Position numbers and translations under genes: made by a program. From JAVBSX01 sp031549145 (GTDB taxonomy: Bacteria; Planctomycetota; Planctomycetia; Pirellulales; Thermoguttaceae), in the NCBI GenBank assembly GCA_031549145.1, contig JAVBQI010000082.1:1-64000 (forward strand): a stretch of 64,000 nt of DNA, written 5' to 3'. Positions 40,156 through 48,713 of the stretch are shown here, piece after piece. The notes beneath the pieces are model-generated. The model had not been told where the DNA came from. It made no database searches and worked only from the letters and a program-made list of their open reading frames with translations. How positions within the stretch are numbered: the stretch's first letter is position 1; each line of letters starts with the position of its first letter.

Positions 40156-41391
40156 TCAGTCCTCCTTCTTCGCAGCCCGGAGGTCGAGTTGTTCGATTTC
40201 CTCATTGAGCCGATACAAGTTCGTGTCGGCAATCGCTTCGCCGGGGCCGAGCGCACCAAGTTTCTTGCTCGTCGAGGGAAGCGAGAAGAATTTTCGGCAG
40301 CGGGTGAAACCTTCCGGTGTCTTGTAGAAATACTGAACGGAGTCCCGCGCGAGATCATCGTCGAGATAATTCAAAAACAGCGGGCTGTGCGTCGTCACGA
40401 CAATTTGTTGCTTTGCCCCGACCAATTCTTTCAAAAGAAACTCGACCAACTCCTGATTGATGCCGTTTTCGATTTCGTCAAAAAGAAGGAAACTGCTTTG
40501 AGTCTCCATCTGGGACAGAAAAGCGACCAAACGTAAAAAACCGTCGTTTATTTGATTCGCATAGATGAGGCTGGGCTTTGTGCCGAAATTGGTTTTATTG
40601 TAAATTTCGATGACAGCCAATTCTTTTCCCGGAAGGTTCTTCGGAATTCCATGTACGTATTGGAAAGTGTCGTTATCTTGTACTTCAATCTTTCTGAGTT
40701 GTGGAAACAGGATTCTTAGTTTCTCAGTCAATGCCTCACGTTTTTTATCGCCGATCGACCACAAAAAGGCCGCCAAGTTTTCTCCACTTAAACCAATATT
40801 GTCGGATTTCTCAACGGATGATCCTTTTCGCAAAAATATCGGAGCCAACAAATCGCACGATTCAATAGTGCTGATAAAGTTTTTTATCGCCCCGAACGCA
40901 TCGACTATCCTCTTTGCCTTGAAAACGGATAGGATCGAACCCTCATATTGAAATGCAATAATACCGTTCTCGAATGCAATGGAATTCTTTGCGGTATCAA
41001 ACTTATAATGTCCAGTTTCTTTTTCATCCACATTTTCAACGACAAGTTTCTTTTCGTTAAAAACGATTTCCTCCCGAATGCAATACAAAGAAATGCAATG
41101 ATATGTTGCTGACCAATGACCTGATTGGTTATTGTCGCCAACAAAATTCACGCAAAAATCAATCGTGGTTTCCGTAGTCCATTGGGAAATACAGTCCAAA
41201 GTCTCCCATTCACGGATTCGCAACCAATTTTTTATATCCCCCTTCATCAACTGCGAGAGAAAGCTCACGAACTGCAAAAACGTGGACTTGCCGGAGCCGT
41301 TGAGACCGACGATGCAGTTGAACTTCGCGAGGTCGATCTCGAAATCGACCAGCGACTTGAAATTGTTGACTTTGATCTTCGTAATCCGCAT
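40156..41391 (-). CDS. AAA-family (AAA_21/AAA_15, SMC-like) ATPase
   Basis: 411 residues of the ABC/SMC-like ATPase clade. Walker A is CIVGLNGSGKSTFL (residues about 26-39), the signature-like segment YANQINDGFLRLVAFL, Walker B FLLFDEIENGIN and the H-loop IVVTTHSPLFLNYL. It starts MRITKIKVNNFKSL, the usual opening of AAA_21 proteins. These ATPases are partners of nuclease effectors in RloAB-, Gabija- and PARIS-like systems; which one this resembles cannot be decided here. The gene is visibly more AT-rich than the chromosome around it, supporting acquisition by transfer. It lies 12 bases after the hsdM/hsdS remnant and 2 bases before the DUF4276-like gene, all on the minus strand. Confidence 0.82.
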   Translation of the reverse strand: MRITKIKVNNFKSLVDFEIDLAKFNCIVGLNGSGKSTFLQFVSFLSQLMKGDIKNWLRIREWETLDCISQWTTETTIDFCVNFVGDNNQSGHWSATYHCISLYCIREEIVFNEKKLVVENVDEKETGHYKFDTAKNSIAFENGIIAFQYEGSILSVFKAKRIVDAFGAIKNFISTIESCDLLAPIFLRKGSSVEKSDNIGLSGENLAAFLWSIGDKKREALTEKLRILFPQLRKIEVQDNDTFQYVHGIPKNLPGKELAVIEIYNKTNFGTKPSLIYANQINDGFLRLVAFLSQMETQSSFLLFDEIENGINQELVEFLLKELVGAKQQIVVTTHSPLFLNYLDDDLARDSVQYFYKTPEGFTRCRKFFSLPSTSKKLGALGPGEAIADTNLYRLNEEIEQLDLRAAKKED

Positions 41392-41403
41392 GGCAATGAC
41401 TCG

Positions 41404-41937
41404 TTAAGCGACTTTGATATCCAGTTCCGAAACGTCCACCCGGCCCGAAATCAACTGAGGCAAAAGCAAGTCGCGCGTCCGGCGAAGATTGGCGTTCTTT
41501 TTGGCCAATAACGGCATCTGCGCAATCACTGGACGGATGATTTGATTGAATTGGTCAATAATTGTTTGTGGTGGAGACAGGTATTGATAATCTTTAAGAA
41601 TGCTCCATTTCGCTCCGGGCATCTTCGTTCCTTGAGAAATTTGAGTCGCAAAGGCGATGAATTCGTCGGGAAATAGCGTCAAATAACCATCCTCTTTCAG
41701 GAGTTCCGCACTCCCCTCGTCGGTTTCGATCTCCTTATTGTGGTACAAACGGACAATATTTGCAAGATATTCGATCTGTTTCGCCGAGAATTCCCGATGG
41801 GCTCAATCGACCGGCGTGAAGATATTCCGGGCGTCGATGAACTCCTGGCTCGCGGCGGCGTCCAGGTCGTCCGCGTCGAGTAAAGGTCGCCCGCTCCTCC
41901 CCGCCCGCTGCCGACGACGCGATAACGAAGAATACCG
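41404..41937 (-). pseudogene. Decayed type I restriction fusion: hsdM 3' end joined to hsdS 3' end
   Basis: Reading the minus strand, one frame gives LLDADDLDAAASQEFIDARN and IFTPVD, the C-terminal region of HsdM methyltransferase. A TGA (41803-41805) follows, then the same frame continues AHREFSAKQIEYLANIVRLY, again HsdM. The stop sits where HsdM normally has Arg (CGA to TGA). After ETDEGSAELLKE the sequence becomes the C-terminal part of HsdS: FPDEFIAFATQISQGTKMPG, QTIIDQFNQII and the hallmark LRRTRDLLLPQLISGRVDVS. Most of hsdM and all of the HsdS target domains are missing, so this is an internal-deletion scar. Only the last 114 codons (from 41748) remain as an uninterrupted frame with an ATG. 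Confidence 0.75.
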
Positions 41938-42036
41938 CTACGAATCTGACACGATCATGAACGAAAAACATCTTCCCTCTCTGTCGACGCTCTCGCATTG
42001 AAAAGGATGTTATAATCATTCTTGCCAAGAAAAAGA

Positions 42037-42051
42037 ACAATTGACTTCGCG
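42037..42051 (+). repeat. Right direct repeat of the island
   Basis: Second copy of acaattgacttcgcg (see 39384-39398), between the hsd remnant and the phosphofructokinase gene. Confidence 0.6.
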
Positions 42052-42119
42052 AGAGTTATTCAGTAAAACCTTGTTTTGAGACATTTCAAACCTTTCCTTT
42101 TTTAGCATTATCATCAGAC

Positions 42120-43115
42120 ATGAAAATCGGTATGCTTTGTAGCGGCGGGGATGCCCCGGGAATGAATCCTTGCATTCGGGCGATTGTTCGGGCCGCTCTT
42201 GCCCGGGAAGACGAAATCGTCGGGATCCAACACGGGTATCAAGGAATTTTCGACGAAGAATTTTACACGCGAGCCGACCTGCCGCCTGGGGTGGGAATGG
42301 GCATGCGATCGGTTTCGGGGCTCTCGAAGCTCGGCGGGACCGTTCTGCACAGCAGTCGCTGCAAGCGCTTTACGACTCTTGAAGGGATCAAGAACGCGGC
42401 GGCGATCCTGCGGAAACACAAGTTCGACGCCCTGTTGCCGATCGGCGGGAACGGAACCTTGAGCGGGGCGATCGAACTCGCGAAAGTCTGGAGCGGCCAG
42501 ATCATCGGTTTGCCCGGAACGATCGACAACGACCTTTTGGGGACCGATGCGACGATCGGATTCGCGACGGCGGTGCAAACGGCGGTCGAAGCGGTCGACA
42601 AATTGCGGGATACGGCCGGTTCGCACGATATGATGTTTCTCGTCGAAGTGATGGGCCGGCATTGCGGGGACATCGCCCTGTACACGGCGATCGCTTCCGG
42701 AGCGGAACTGGTTTGTGTGCCGGAGATTCCGACCGATATCGGGAAACTGGTCAAACGGTTGCATCATATCAAGGAACTCGGCAAAACGTCCGTGATTCTT
42801 ATCGTCGCGGAAGGGGACGATCTCGGTGGGGCCTACCAGTTGCACGATTCGCTCGCGGCGGCCGGAAATCCGTTCGATTCCCGGGTCGTCGTTCTCGGGC
42901 ATATTCAACGGGGCGGTGTGCCCGCTCCGTTGGACCGGATTCTGGCCTCCGAACTCGGCTGTTTCGCGGTCGAGGCCTTGCACCGGGGCGAAACCGGAAA
43001 AATGGCCGGCATGATCAACAACCGACCGGTGTTGACCCCGCTCGAAGAGGTGGTCGTCGGGCATCGGCAGATCGCCGCGGACAAACTGAGCCTGCTGCAG
43101 ATCATCGCGAGTTAG
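42120..43115 (+). CDS. pfkA: 6-phosphofructokinase
   Basis: 331 residues, the length of bacterial PfkA. It catalyses phosphorylation of fructose-6-phosphate to fructose-1,6-bisphosphate in glycolysis (cytosol). Motifs: MKIGMLCSGGDAPGMNPCIR (ATP loop), catalytic PGTIDNDL with its Asp-Asn-Asp, MGRHCGDIALYTA, and HIQRGGVPAPLDR. The phosphate-binding motif usually written GGDGS reads GGNGT (residues 109-113): glycine after the Asn suggests the ATP rather than the pyrophosphate type, but Asn for the magnesium-binding Asp is unusual. It is not obviously in an operon; the island ends just upstream and the convergent ruvC follows. A pyrophosphate-dependent or altered enzyme cannot be excluded. Confidence 0.88.
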   Translation: MKIGMLCSGGDAPGMNPCIRAIVRAALAREDEIVGIQHGYQGIFDEEFYTRADLPPGVGMGMRSVSGLSKLGGTVLHSSRCKRFTTLEGIKNAAAILRKHKFDALLPIGGNGTLSGAIELAKVWSGQIIGLPGTIDNDLLGTDATIGFATAVQTAVEAVDKLRDTAGSHDMMFLVEVMGRHCGDIALYTAIASGAELVCVPEIPTDIGKLVKRLHHIKELGKTSVILIVAEGDDLGGAYQLHDSLAAAGNPFDSRVVVLGHIQRGGVPAPLDRILASELGCFAVEALHRGETGKMAGMINNRPVLTPLEEVVVGHRQIAADKLSLLQIIAS

Positions 43116-43151
43116 CGCGGAGTACCGGTCAAATTACTGGATGGTGCGAAA

Positions 43152-43640
43152 TCACCGTTTTCCGATCGTCTTGCTCATATAGTAATGGCAAAGGGCGATC
43201 GCGAGGGCGTCGGCGACGTCAGGCGGTTCCGGGAATTGTGGCAGGGCGAGTTCCAATTGGATCGCCCGTTGCATCTGGTCTTTGGAGGCCCGGCCGTTCC
43301 CGGTAAGAATTTTCTTGATTTGCGTCGCCGCATAGGAATAAACCGGAATTTGCTCTTGAGCGGCGGCCAGACAAATCGCGCCTCTCGCATGTCCCATGAG
43401 AATGGCCGTTTTCGGACGATCGTAATGCGAATAAAGTTCTTCCAAGGCCAAAGCCTGCGGCCGAAAGGCAAGAATCGCCTCGGATACGCCGTCAAAAATT
43501 TCTTTCACTTTTTCGGCAAGAACCTTCGAATGCGAGCGAACGATCCCTCCCTCGCGCAGCTTGATCTTTCCGCTCGAAACCTCGATGATACCGTATCCGG
43601 TTATGTTTAGCCCCGGGTCAATTCCGAGAATCGTTTGCAT
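43152..43640 (-). CDS. ruvC: Holliday junction resolvase RuvC
   Basis: 162 residues from the ATG at 43640 (an upstream ATG at 43673 would add 11). It cuts four-way junctions during recombination and repair, acting as a dimer with RuvAB. The catalytic carboxylates are visible: Asp in TILGIDPGLNITGYG near the start, Glu in ALALEELYSHYD, and the Asp pair in PDVADALAIALCH near the C-terminus. The conserved TGNGRASKDQMQ segment is present. ruvA and ruvB are not in this window. The gene converges on pfkA with a 36-base gap. Length and motifs are normal for the family. Confidence 0.93.
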   Translation of the reverse strand: MQTILGIDPGLNITGYGIIEVSSGKIKLREGGIVRSHSKVLAEKVKEIFDGVSEAILAFRPQALALEELYSHYDRPKTAILMGHARGAICLAAAQEQIPVYSYAATQIKKILTGNGRASKDQMQRAIQLELALPQFPEPPDVADALAIALCHYYMSKTIGKR

Positions 43641-43736
43641 GCTTTGTTTCGTGAAGGACAAATCCGTATTCAACTCAACGCATGATTTTATCTTATTCCC
43701 CTAACGCTGCAACCTGCGGCTGGTCGGTTTCGTCTC

Positions 43737-43840
43737 ATCGAGCCGGGGCCGTGAGGCCCCGGTTGGTGTCCGTCTTCAAGGCCGTTGTCGACACCATTGA
43801 AGACGGCGGCTAACCCGGCAGCTGACGCAGCCGGCTCGAA
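43737..43840. repeat. Family 3 palindromic repeat, left copy
   Basis: atcgagccggggccgtgagg...gcagccggctcga, with an internal cgtcttcaa/ttgaagacg stem. An inverted, diverged copy is at 47564-47676. The 43641-44128 spacer otherwise contains only an AT-rich promoter region. Confidence 0.7.
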
Positions 43841-43990
43841 TATCTTCAAAAAATCGTAATCATACGATAATTTGGGAGGGTAAAAAGATACAATCAAGAT
43901 GGTTTTTTTGTTTTTTAGCGATTTTTTCATTTTTTCAAAACTTTTTTCAAACGAGCGGCATCAAAAAAGGACCGGATGCTTGTAATTTTG

Positions 43991-44018
43991 TTGATTTTAG
44001 AAAATAACGTGATACAAT
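43991..44018 (+). promoter_or_regulatory. Candidate promoter of the LEPR-XLL/CAP gene
   Basis: TTGATT (43991-43996) and TACAAT (44013-44018) with 16 bases between, in an AT-rich stretch about 110 bases before the ATG at 44129. Confidence 0.4.
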
Positions 44019-44128
44019 GAAGAGTAATGGTTAAGTATGTAGAAGTTGTGTTGGAAACACTTTGATTTTTGTTCTGTAAATTTCGTCGCGCTGCCGTTTC
44101 TCCCCCCTCTCTTCCTGTAAGCGCTCTC

Positions 44129-47100
44129 ATGGTCCGTCGAAGCCGTTTTTCTCTTTTGGAAATTCTCGAAAACCGGGAAATGCTCTCGGTTTCCGGAATG
44201 CCCGAGTACGCTTCGCAACAATCGACCGTTCTTGCAGGAACGCAATACGACTCGCAATTTCAAGGGATTTCCGGCCCTTCCGCCTACGAGCAGGAAATGC
44301 TCGAAATGATCAACCGCATGCGAATGGACCCGCAAGGGGAACTCGGGCGGTTGATAAAAAGCTTTTCCCCTTATCTCGAAGCGTGGGACCCTCGGGTTAC
44401 AACGGCGCTTTCCGTCTTTTCCTATCCCAAGGCCTCCCAACTGCGAAGCGAATGGGCGAGACTGGAAGCGGCCGCTCCGCTCGCTTGGAATGCCTCGCTT
44501 TGTGCCGCCGCGACGACGCACAATTACCTGATGCTGTGGGAGGATACCCAATCGCACCAGGTCGAGGAACGCGGCGAGCTTCCGCTTTTCGAACGCGTGC
44601 TCGCGGCCGGTTTCGAACCCGCTTACAAAACCGGTTCTCAAGACGGCGAATCCGTCGCCTGGGTTTCGGAGAACGTTTACTCTTACGGTCGTGATGCTTA
44701 CCGGGATTTTTCCGCCGGTTCCTATACCCATGCCGCCTTCGCCTTGGATTGGGGGGTCCCGGATCATGCGCATCGGGACAATATCATGAACCCCAACTTT
44801 ACGGATGTCGGCATCTCGATGTTGCGGGACAACAATCCGAACACCTCCGTCGGAACATGGTTGACGACTGTTGATTTCGGGGCGGCCGACACCTCCTCCC
44901 TGGGCAATGGAGCGTATTTGCTCGGCGTCGTTTACGATGATTGGAACGGGAGCGGGTATTACGAGGCCGGGGAAGGAATTGGCGGTGCGGCGATTACCGT
45001 CAAACGGCTCGACTCCGGCGAAACGGAAACGATCGATTTCAATGCTTTTCAAGCCGGGGGTTACCAGATATTTCTCGAAAACGGTTCTTACGGCATTACC
45101 GTTTCAGGACAGGGCTTTGGAGGAGAATCCGGTCGACCGGTTACGAAATACGCGACGATTCAAGGGAAAAACGTCAAGCTCGATTTCCTGCTCCAGGACG
45201 CGAGCACCGAGCCGCCCGTCCTTGATCTCAACGGTCCGGACATCGAGGGGATCGATTATTACAGCAACTTTCTTGAGAACGGTTCGCCCGCGAGGCTTGT
45301 CTCCGAGCACGCGATCTTGACGGATCCGGACAGTACGCACCTTTCTTCGGCAAAAATCCGTTTTGAGAACCGACCGGACGGGGCAAACGAGTTTTTGACG
45401 ATCGATACCGGCGGAACCGGGATTCAATCTTCGTTCGATTCCGCAAGCGGCGAGCTGCTGTTGACGGGGGATGCGAGCTTGGCCGATTACCTCGCCGTTC
45501 TCAAGACGTTGGAATACGTCAACTTTTCGGACAAGGCCGATCTGTCCGACCGAACGATCAGCATCGTTGTTTCCGACGGCGTTCATTCGAGCGAGGTCGC
45601 GTATTCGCATCTCCGGATCACGCAACGGCATTTTGAGAACCTGAGCCTCTCCGTCAAAAACCTCGAAGAGGGAGACCTCGGGACCCGGGAAGTCATTTTT
45701 TGGCTCGATTTTTCCGACGTGCCCCGTTGCGAGGTCGTGATTGATTACGCTTTTCTCGACGGAACTGCGAAAAACGGGACGCATTTTTACGCTCAAAACG
45801 GTTCGCTGGTCGTCGGGGCCAACCAAACCCGCGCTTGCATTACTGCCGAAATCGTGGGCGATTACCTGCCCGGGGACGATTTGACGTTCTCGCTGCAATT
45901 GGTTCGAATCGACGGGGCGGAATGTGCCGAATCGACGATCGAGGTTACGATTTACGACGACGATACGCCGTTGGCCCTCGGCACGATTTCCGGTTGGCGC
46001 ACGGGCGAGATCGATCTCTCCGAGCGGCATCGTCGATTGTACACTTTCTCCCCGGAGCAATCGGGCGCTTATGTTTGGGACAATACGGGCAATGCCCGTA
46101 TGTCGCTTTTCAAGGGCGCGACCCACGAAGGGACGCCGCTTGCCGAATCGGGAGGGCGTCCCCGGTTCGAGATCGAGCTTGAAAAGGGAACGACCTACAC
46201 CTTGCTTTTGGAGGGGGACGGCGTTCTCGAAATGCTCCGTTTTTGGCAAAACTTCCTGCTCGAAGACGAAGAGAATGGAAAATTGGAGATCGTACTCGAT
46301 CCGAACATCGCGGGCGAGATCGTTTTCAACCAACAGGACGGTTATATCGAATATCAAGGGATTCGTGTTCCCTTTGAGCCGACGTTTTACCCGAACATCG
46401 GCTTTCAAAATATCGGTTCCGGACATGTTTTGAAGTTCGTCGTCTCAAGCAATACCGCGGAGTTTTTGATCGACACGAACCGACCGACCGTCCCGCTGGG
46501 AGGTGTCGAGGTCGATATCGACGGTTTTTCCCACCTCGAATATGTCGTTTCGGACGAATCGACGGTCGTTCAAATTCTGGGAACTCCCGAAAAGGACACG
46601 TTTTACTTCCGGGACGGGGTCGCGGTCTTTACCGCTTCGAACAGCCGGGAACACACGGTTCGGAACGGCAAGGTTTTCGAGATCGAAGGGGGCGGCGGGG
46701 AAGATCAAGGACTGATTTTCGATACGCCGTACCAGGATTACGCGACCTTCGACCACGATCAGATCGGGTTTTTCGGCGGCGGCGAGACGAATTACAAAAT
46801 TTTCGTCGAGCATTTCCGCTGGTTCGAAATCACCTCCTATTACGGCGGTTATGATATCATCACGCTCGTCAACCGCGACGGCAGCACGGCCGAGCTCGAC
46901 GAACGACTGGTAATCCGAACCGAAACGGACCCGCTCGGAGAGCCGGTCGCCTGCTATTTTACGCGAGGGTTTTCCAACGTGTTCGTTCTCAACCAGGGGG
47001 AAGCGGAGAATACGGTTATTCTCGGCGGCGGCAAGGGGGACAATATCTGCTTCGTCTCCCCGGGCCAGATCAACGCGACCAACCGTTTGCAAACCTATTA

Positions 47101-47545
47101 TCACACGGTCTTAGGGGGGACGAATATCCAACTGAAAAACGAAGACCCGCGAAACAGGTCGTTTTCGCTCTTTTACGAAGAGCTGGGAACCTCGGAACCC
47201 GCCTATTGGGAAAGCGGAGTCAACGGGGATCAATCGCTCGTGATCCCCCGGTCGAGGACCGGGGCCTCACCGGGAAAGCTGTCGGTCCCCAGCGCGATGT
47301 TTTTCGATTTTTATTACAACGGACAAAAAACCGTCCCGGAAGTCCTTGCTTCTTCGGTCGTCTCCCAAGTGCTCGCGGAAACGGATTCGGAATCAGGTCC
47401 GCTTTCGCAAGACGTGAGCGAACCGCTGTCCGGCCGGTCCGCCGGTTGGTGGTTCGAGGAAGAGGACACCGAATGGTCTTCTTCTCATACAAAAGTCCTG
47501 AGTCTTGCAGAAATCTCTTTGTATTACGAAGACTGGAACGCTTAA
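44129..47545 (+). CDS. LEPR-XLL surface protein with CAP and Calx-beta domains
   Basis: 1138 residues. The N-terminus SRFSLLEILENREMLSVS matches the planctomycete LEPR-XLL export/surface signature (basic residues, LE-x-RE-x-LS). A CAP/SCP domain follows (about 50-270): YEQEMLEMINRMRMDP, PLAWNASLCAAATTHNYLM, the histidine of EDTQSHQVEERGE and FALDWGVPDHAHRDNIMNPN. Next are an SdrD/Cna-like Gly-rich segment (VYDDWNGSGYYEAGEG), a cadherin-like region and a Calx-beta-type domain (around 525-620: LEEGDLGTREVIFWLDF). The remaining 500 residues are beta-rich with no recognised domain. CAP proteins bind lipids or act as secreted effectors; here a large surface or matrix protein is likely. Inverted copies of a palindromic repeat bracket the gene. 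Confidence 0.85.
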   Translation: MVRRSRFSLLEILENREMLSVSGMPEYASQQSTVLAGTQYDSQFQGISGPSAYEQEMLEMINRMRMDPQGELGRLIKSFSPYLEAWDPRVTTALSVFSYPKASQLRSEWARLEAAAPLAWNASLCAAATTHNYLMLWEDTQSHQVEERGELPLFERVLAAGFEPAYKTGSQDGESVAWVSENVYSYGRDAYRDFSAGSYTHAAFALDWGVPDHAHRDNIMNPNFTDVGISMLRDNNPNTSVGTWLTTVDFGAADTSSLGNGAYLLGVVYDDWNGSGYYEAGEGIGGAAITVKRLDSGETETIDFNAFQAGGYQIFLENGSYGITVSGQGFGGESGRPVTKYATIQGKNVKLDFLLQDASTEPPVLDLNGPDIEGIDYYSNFLENGSPARLVSEHAILTDPDSTHLSSAKIRFENRPDGANEFLTIDTGGTGIQSSFDSASGELLLTGDASLADYLAVLKTLEYVNFSDKADLSDRTISIVVSDGVHSSEVAYSHLRITQRHFENLSLSVKNLEEGDLGTREVIFWLDFSDVPRCEVVIDYAFLDGTAKNGTHFYAQNGSLVVGANQTRACITAEIVGDYLPGDDLTFSLQLVRIDGAECAESTIEVTIYDDDTPLALGTISGWRTGEIDLSERHRRLYTFSPEQSGAYVWDNTGNARMSLFKGATHEGTPLAESGGRPRFEIELEKGTTYTLLLEGDGVLEMLRFWQNFLLEDEENGKLEIVLDPNIAGEIVFNQQDGYIEYQGIRVPFEPTFYPNIGFQNIGSGHVLKFVVSSNTAEFLIDTNRPTVPLGGVEVDIDGFSHLEYVVSDESTVVQILGTPEKDTFYFRDGVAVFTASNSREHTVRNGKVFEIEGGGGEDQGLIFDTPYQDYATFDHDQIGFFGGGETNYKIFVEHFRWFEITSYYGGYDIITLVNRDGSTAELDERLVIRTETDPLGEPVACYFTRGFSNVFVLNQGEAENTVILGGGKGDNICFVSPGQINATNRLQTYYHTVLGGTNIQLKNEDPRNRSFSLFYEELGTSEPAYWESGVNGDQSLVIPRSRTGASPGKLSVPSAMFFDFYYNGQKTVPEVLASSVVSQVLAETDSESGPLSQDVSEPLSGRSAGWWFEEEDTEWSSSHTKVLSLAEISLYYEDWNA

Positions 47546-47563
47546 TCCGGCGGTGCACAAGCC

Positions 47564-47676
47564 CATCGAGCCGGCTGCGCCAGCTGCCGGTTTGCTATCC
47601 GTCTTCAGTGCTGATCGAATCTCGGTGGGCCTTGAAGACGGACACCAACCGGGGCCTTACGACCCCGGCTCGATGA
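47564..47676. repeat. Family 3 palindromic repeat, right copy (inverted)
   Basis: The reverse strand reads atcgagccggggtcgtaagg and continues in register with the copy at 43737. The pair forms an inverted bracket around the 44129 gene. Confidence 0.7.
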
Positions 47677-47795
47677 GAAAAGAACGAATATCCGGGCAAT
47701 TTAGAATTTGAAAACGTTCGTTACGGTGTCAACCATGAGTTGCGCGTAATTCATTTTGCAGGGCTGATCGACCAATCGCTTGAACCGCCTCAATC

Positions 47796-48530
47796 TCATT
47801 TTCCCTCTTCGTCGTTGCCGTACCAGGGACGGCAAATCCGGCGAAAACGCAACAAAAACGGGCAGAGCCCCAACAAAAAATAGGTTCCCAAGAGTGACAA
47901 ATACCCTTTTTGGATTTTTCGCGAAGAGGTCAAGACAGGCGGGTTTTCGATCCATTCGAATTGCAAATTTCTTTTTCGACCCCATTTTTTGAGGGCGACG
48001 CAAAAAAAGATTTCCTCGGCCGCGTACAGGTCTTCCCGGAACCCGCCGATCGCTTCGAACGCTTCGCGAAGCGAAAAAAGAAAGCAGCCCGCCCCCCAAC
48101 AACGCCGCCGGGCAAGAGCGTTCCAGAAATTCGTAAACGCCCGAACCGACCAGGGCAGTTTGTCCCGGTCGAACCGGACCTTCGCCCCGCCGCCGTAAGA
48201 CTTCCCGGATTCAAGCAACGACAACGCTTTGCCTAAAAGCTCCGGCGAAAGTGTCGTATCGGCGTCGAGAAAGAAGAGAAACCGGCCCGAGGCCGAACGA
48301 CCGCCGGTATTCCGGGCTCGGGAAATTTGACGATGCGGTTCGGGAACGACCCGGGCGCCCCGCTCTTCGGCAACCGTCGCCGTCCGATCGGTCGAGGCGT
48401 TGTCGACGACGATCACTTCCCCGCAAAGTTCGGATACGCTCATTGCCGCGTTCACGGAATCGAGCGTCGGACCGAGAAACGCTTCTTCGTTGTACGCCGG
48501 AATGATAATTGAATAATCGCAACTCATCAT
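47796..48530 (-). CDS. Family 2 glycosyltransferase
   Basis: 244 residues from the ATG pair at 48525-48530. A GT-A fold enzyme: DYSIIIPAYNEEAFLGPTLD at the start, the nucleotide-binding strand EVIVVDNASTDRTATVAEER, the metal-binding DxD-type motif FLFFLDADTTLSP, and a C-terminal WGAGCFLFSLREAFEAIGGF with an acceptor region of the dolichol-phosphate-mannose-synthase-like kind. It lacks the C-terminal membrane helices of many relatives but ends with a hydrophobic segment (LLGTYFLLGLCPFLL), so it may associate with the membrane. Its role would be in surface glycan or lipid-linked sugar synthesis. A GT9 gene lies upstream on the same strand, separated by a repeat. Confidence 0.85.
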   Translation of the reverse strand: MMSCDYSIIIPAYNEEAFLGPTLDSVNAAMSVSELCGEVIVVDNASTDRTATVAEERGARVVPEPHRQISRARNTGGRSASGRFLFFLDADTTLSPELLGKALSLLESGKSYGGGAKVRFDRDKLPWSVRAFTNFWNALARRRCWGAGCFLFSLREAFEAIGGFREDLYAAEEIFFCVALKKWGRKRNLQFEWIENPPVLTSSRKIQKGYLSLLGTYFLLGLCPFLLRFRRICRPWYGNDEEGK

Positions 48531-48543
48531 TGACCGTTGAGCC

Positions 48544-48684
48544 TTGTTACAATTCCAATAGAGAATGGTAGTTTGCCGACCTCCGGGCGGCAACGTGCGG
48601 TACCCCGCATTAAATGTCGGCTGCGTCGACGCGACCGCCCGGAGGTCGGTCGCCTACCTTCCCCAATTCTTGACTGTAACAAAG
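48544..48684. repeat. Family 2 MITE-like element
   Basis: The ends ttgttacaattccaatag and (reverse strand) ctttgttacagtcaagaat are inverted. Adjacent arms pair gccgacctccgggcgg with gcgaccgcccggaggtcggt. A related half copy is at 62868. It fills most of the gap between the GT2 and GT9 genes. Confidence 0.6.
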
Positions 48685-48713
48685 CAGTAGGCGATTGGAA
48701 AGCCGGGCGCGAA

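Noticed and set aside
41735..41971. Minus-strand start that looks like a signal peptide (MFFVHDRVRFVAVFFVIASS)
   Set aside because: It has an agaggg-like ribosome site and may be the 5' end of a lost gene, but it runs out of frame into the hsdM remnant within about 30 codons. Not strong enough to call as a gene.
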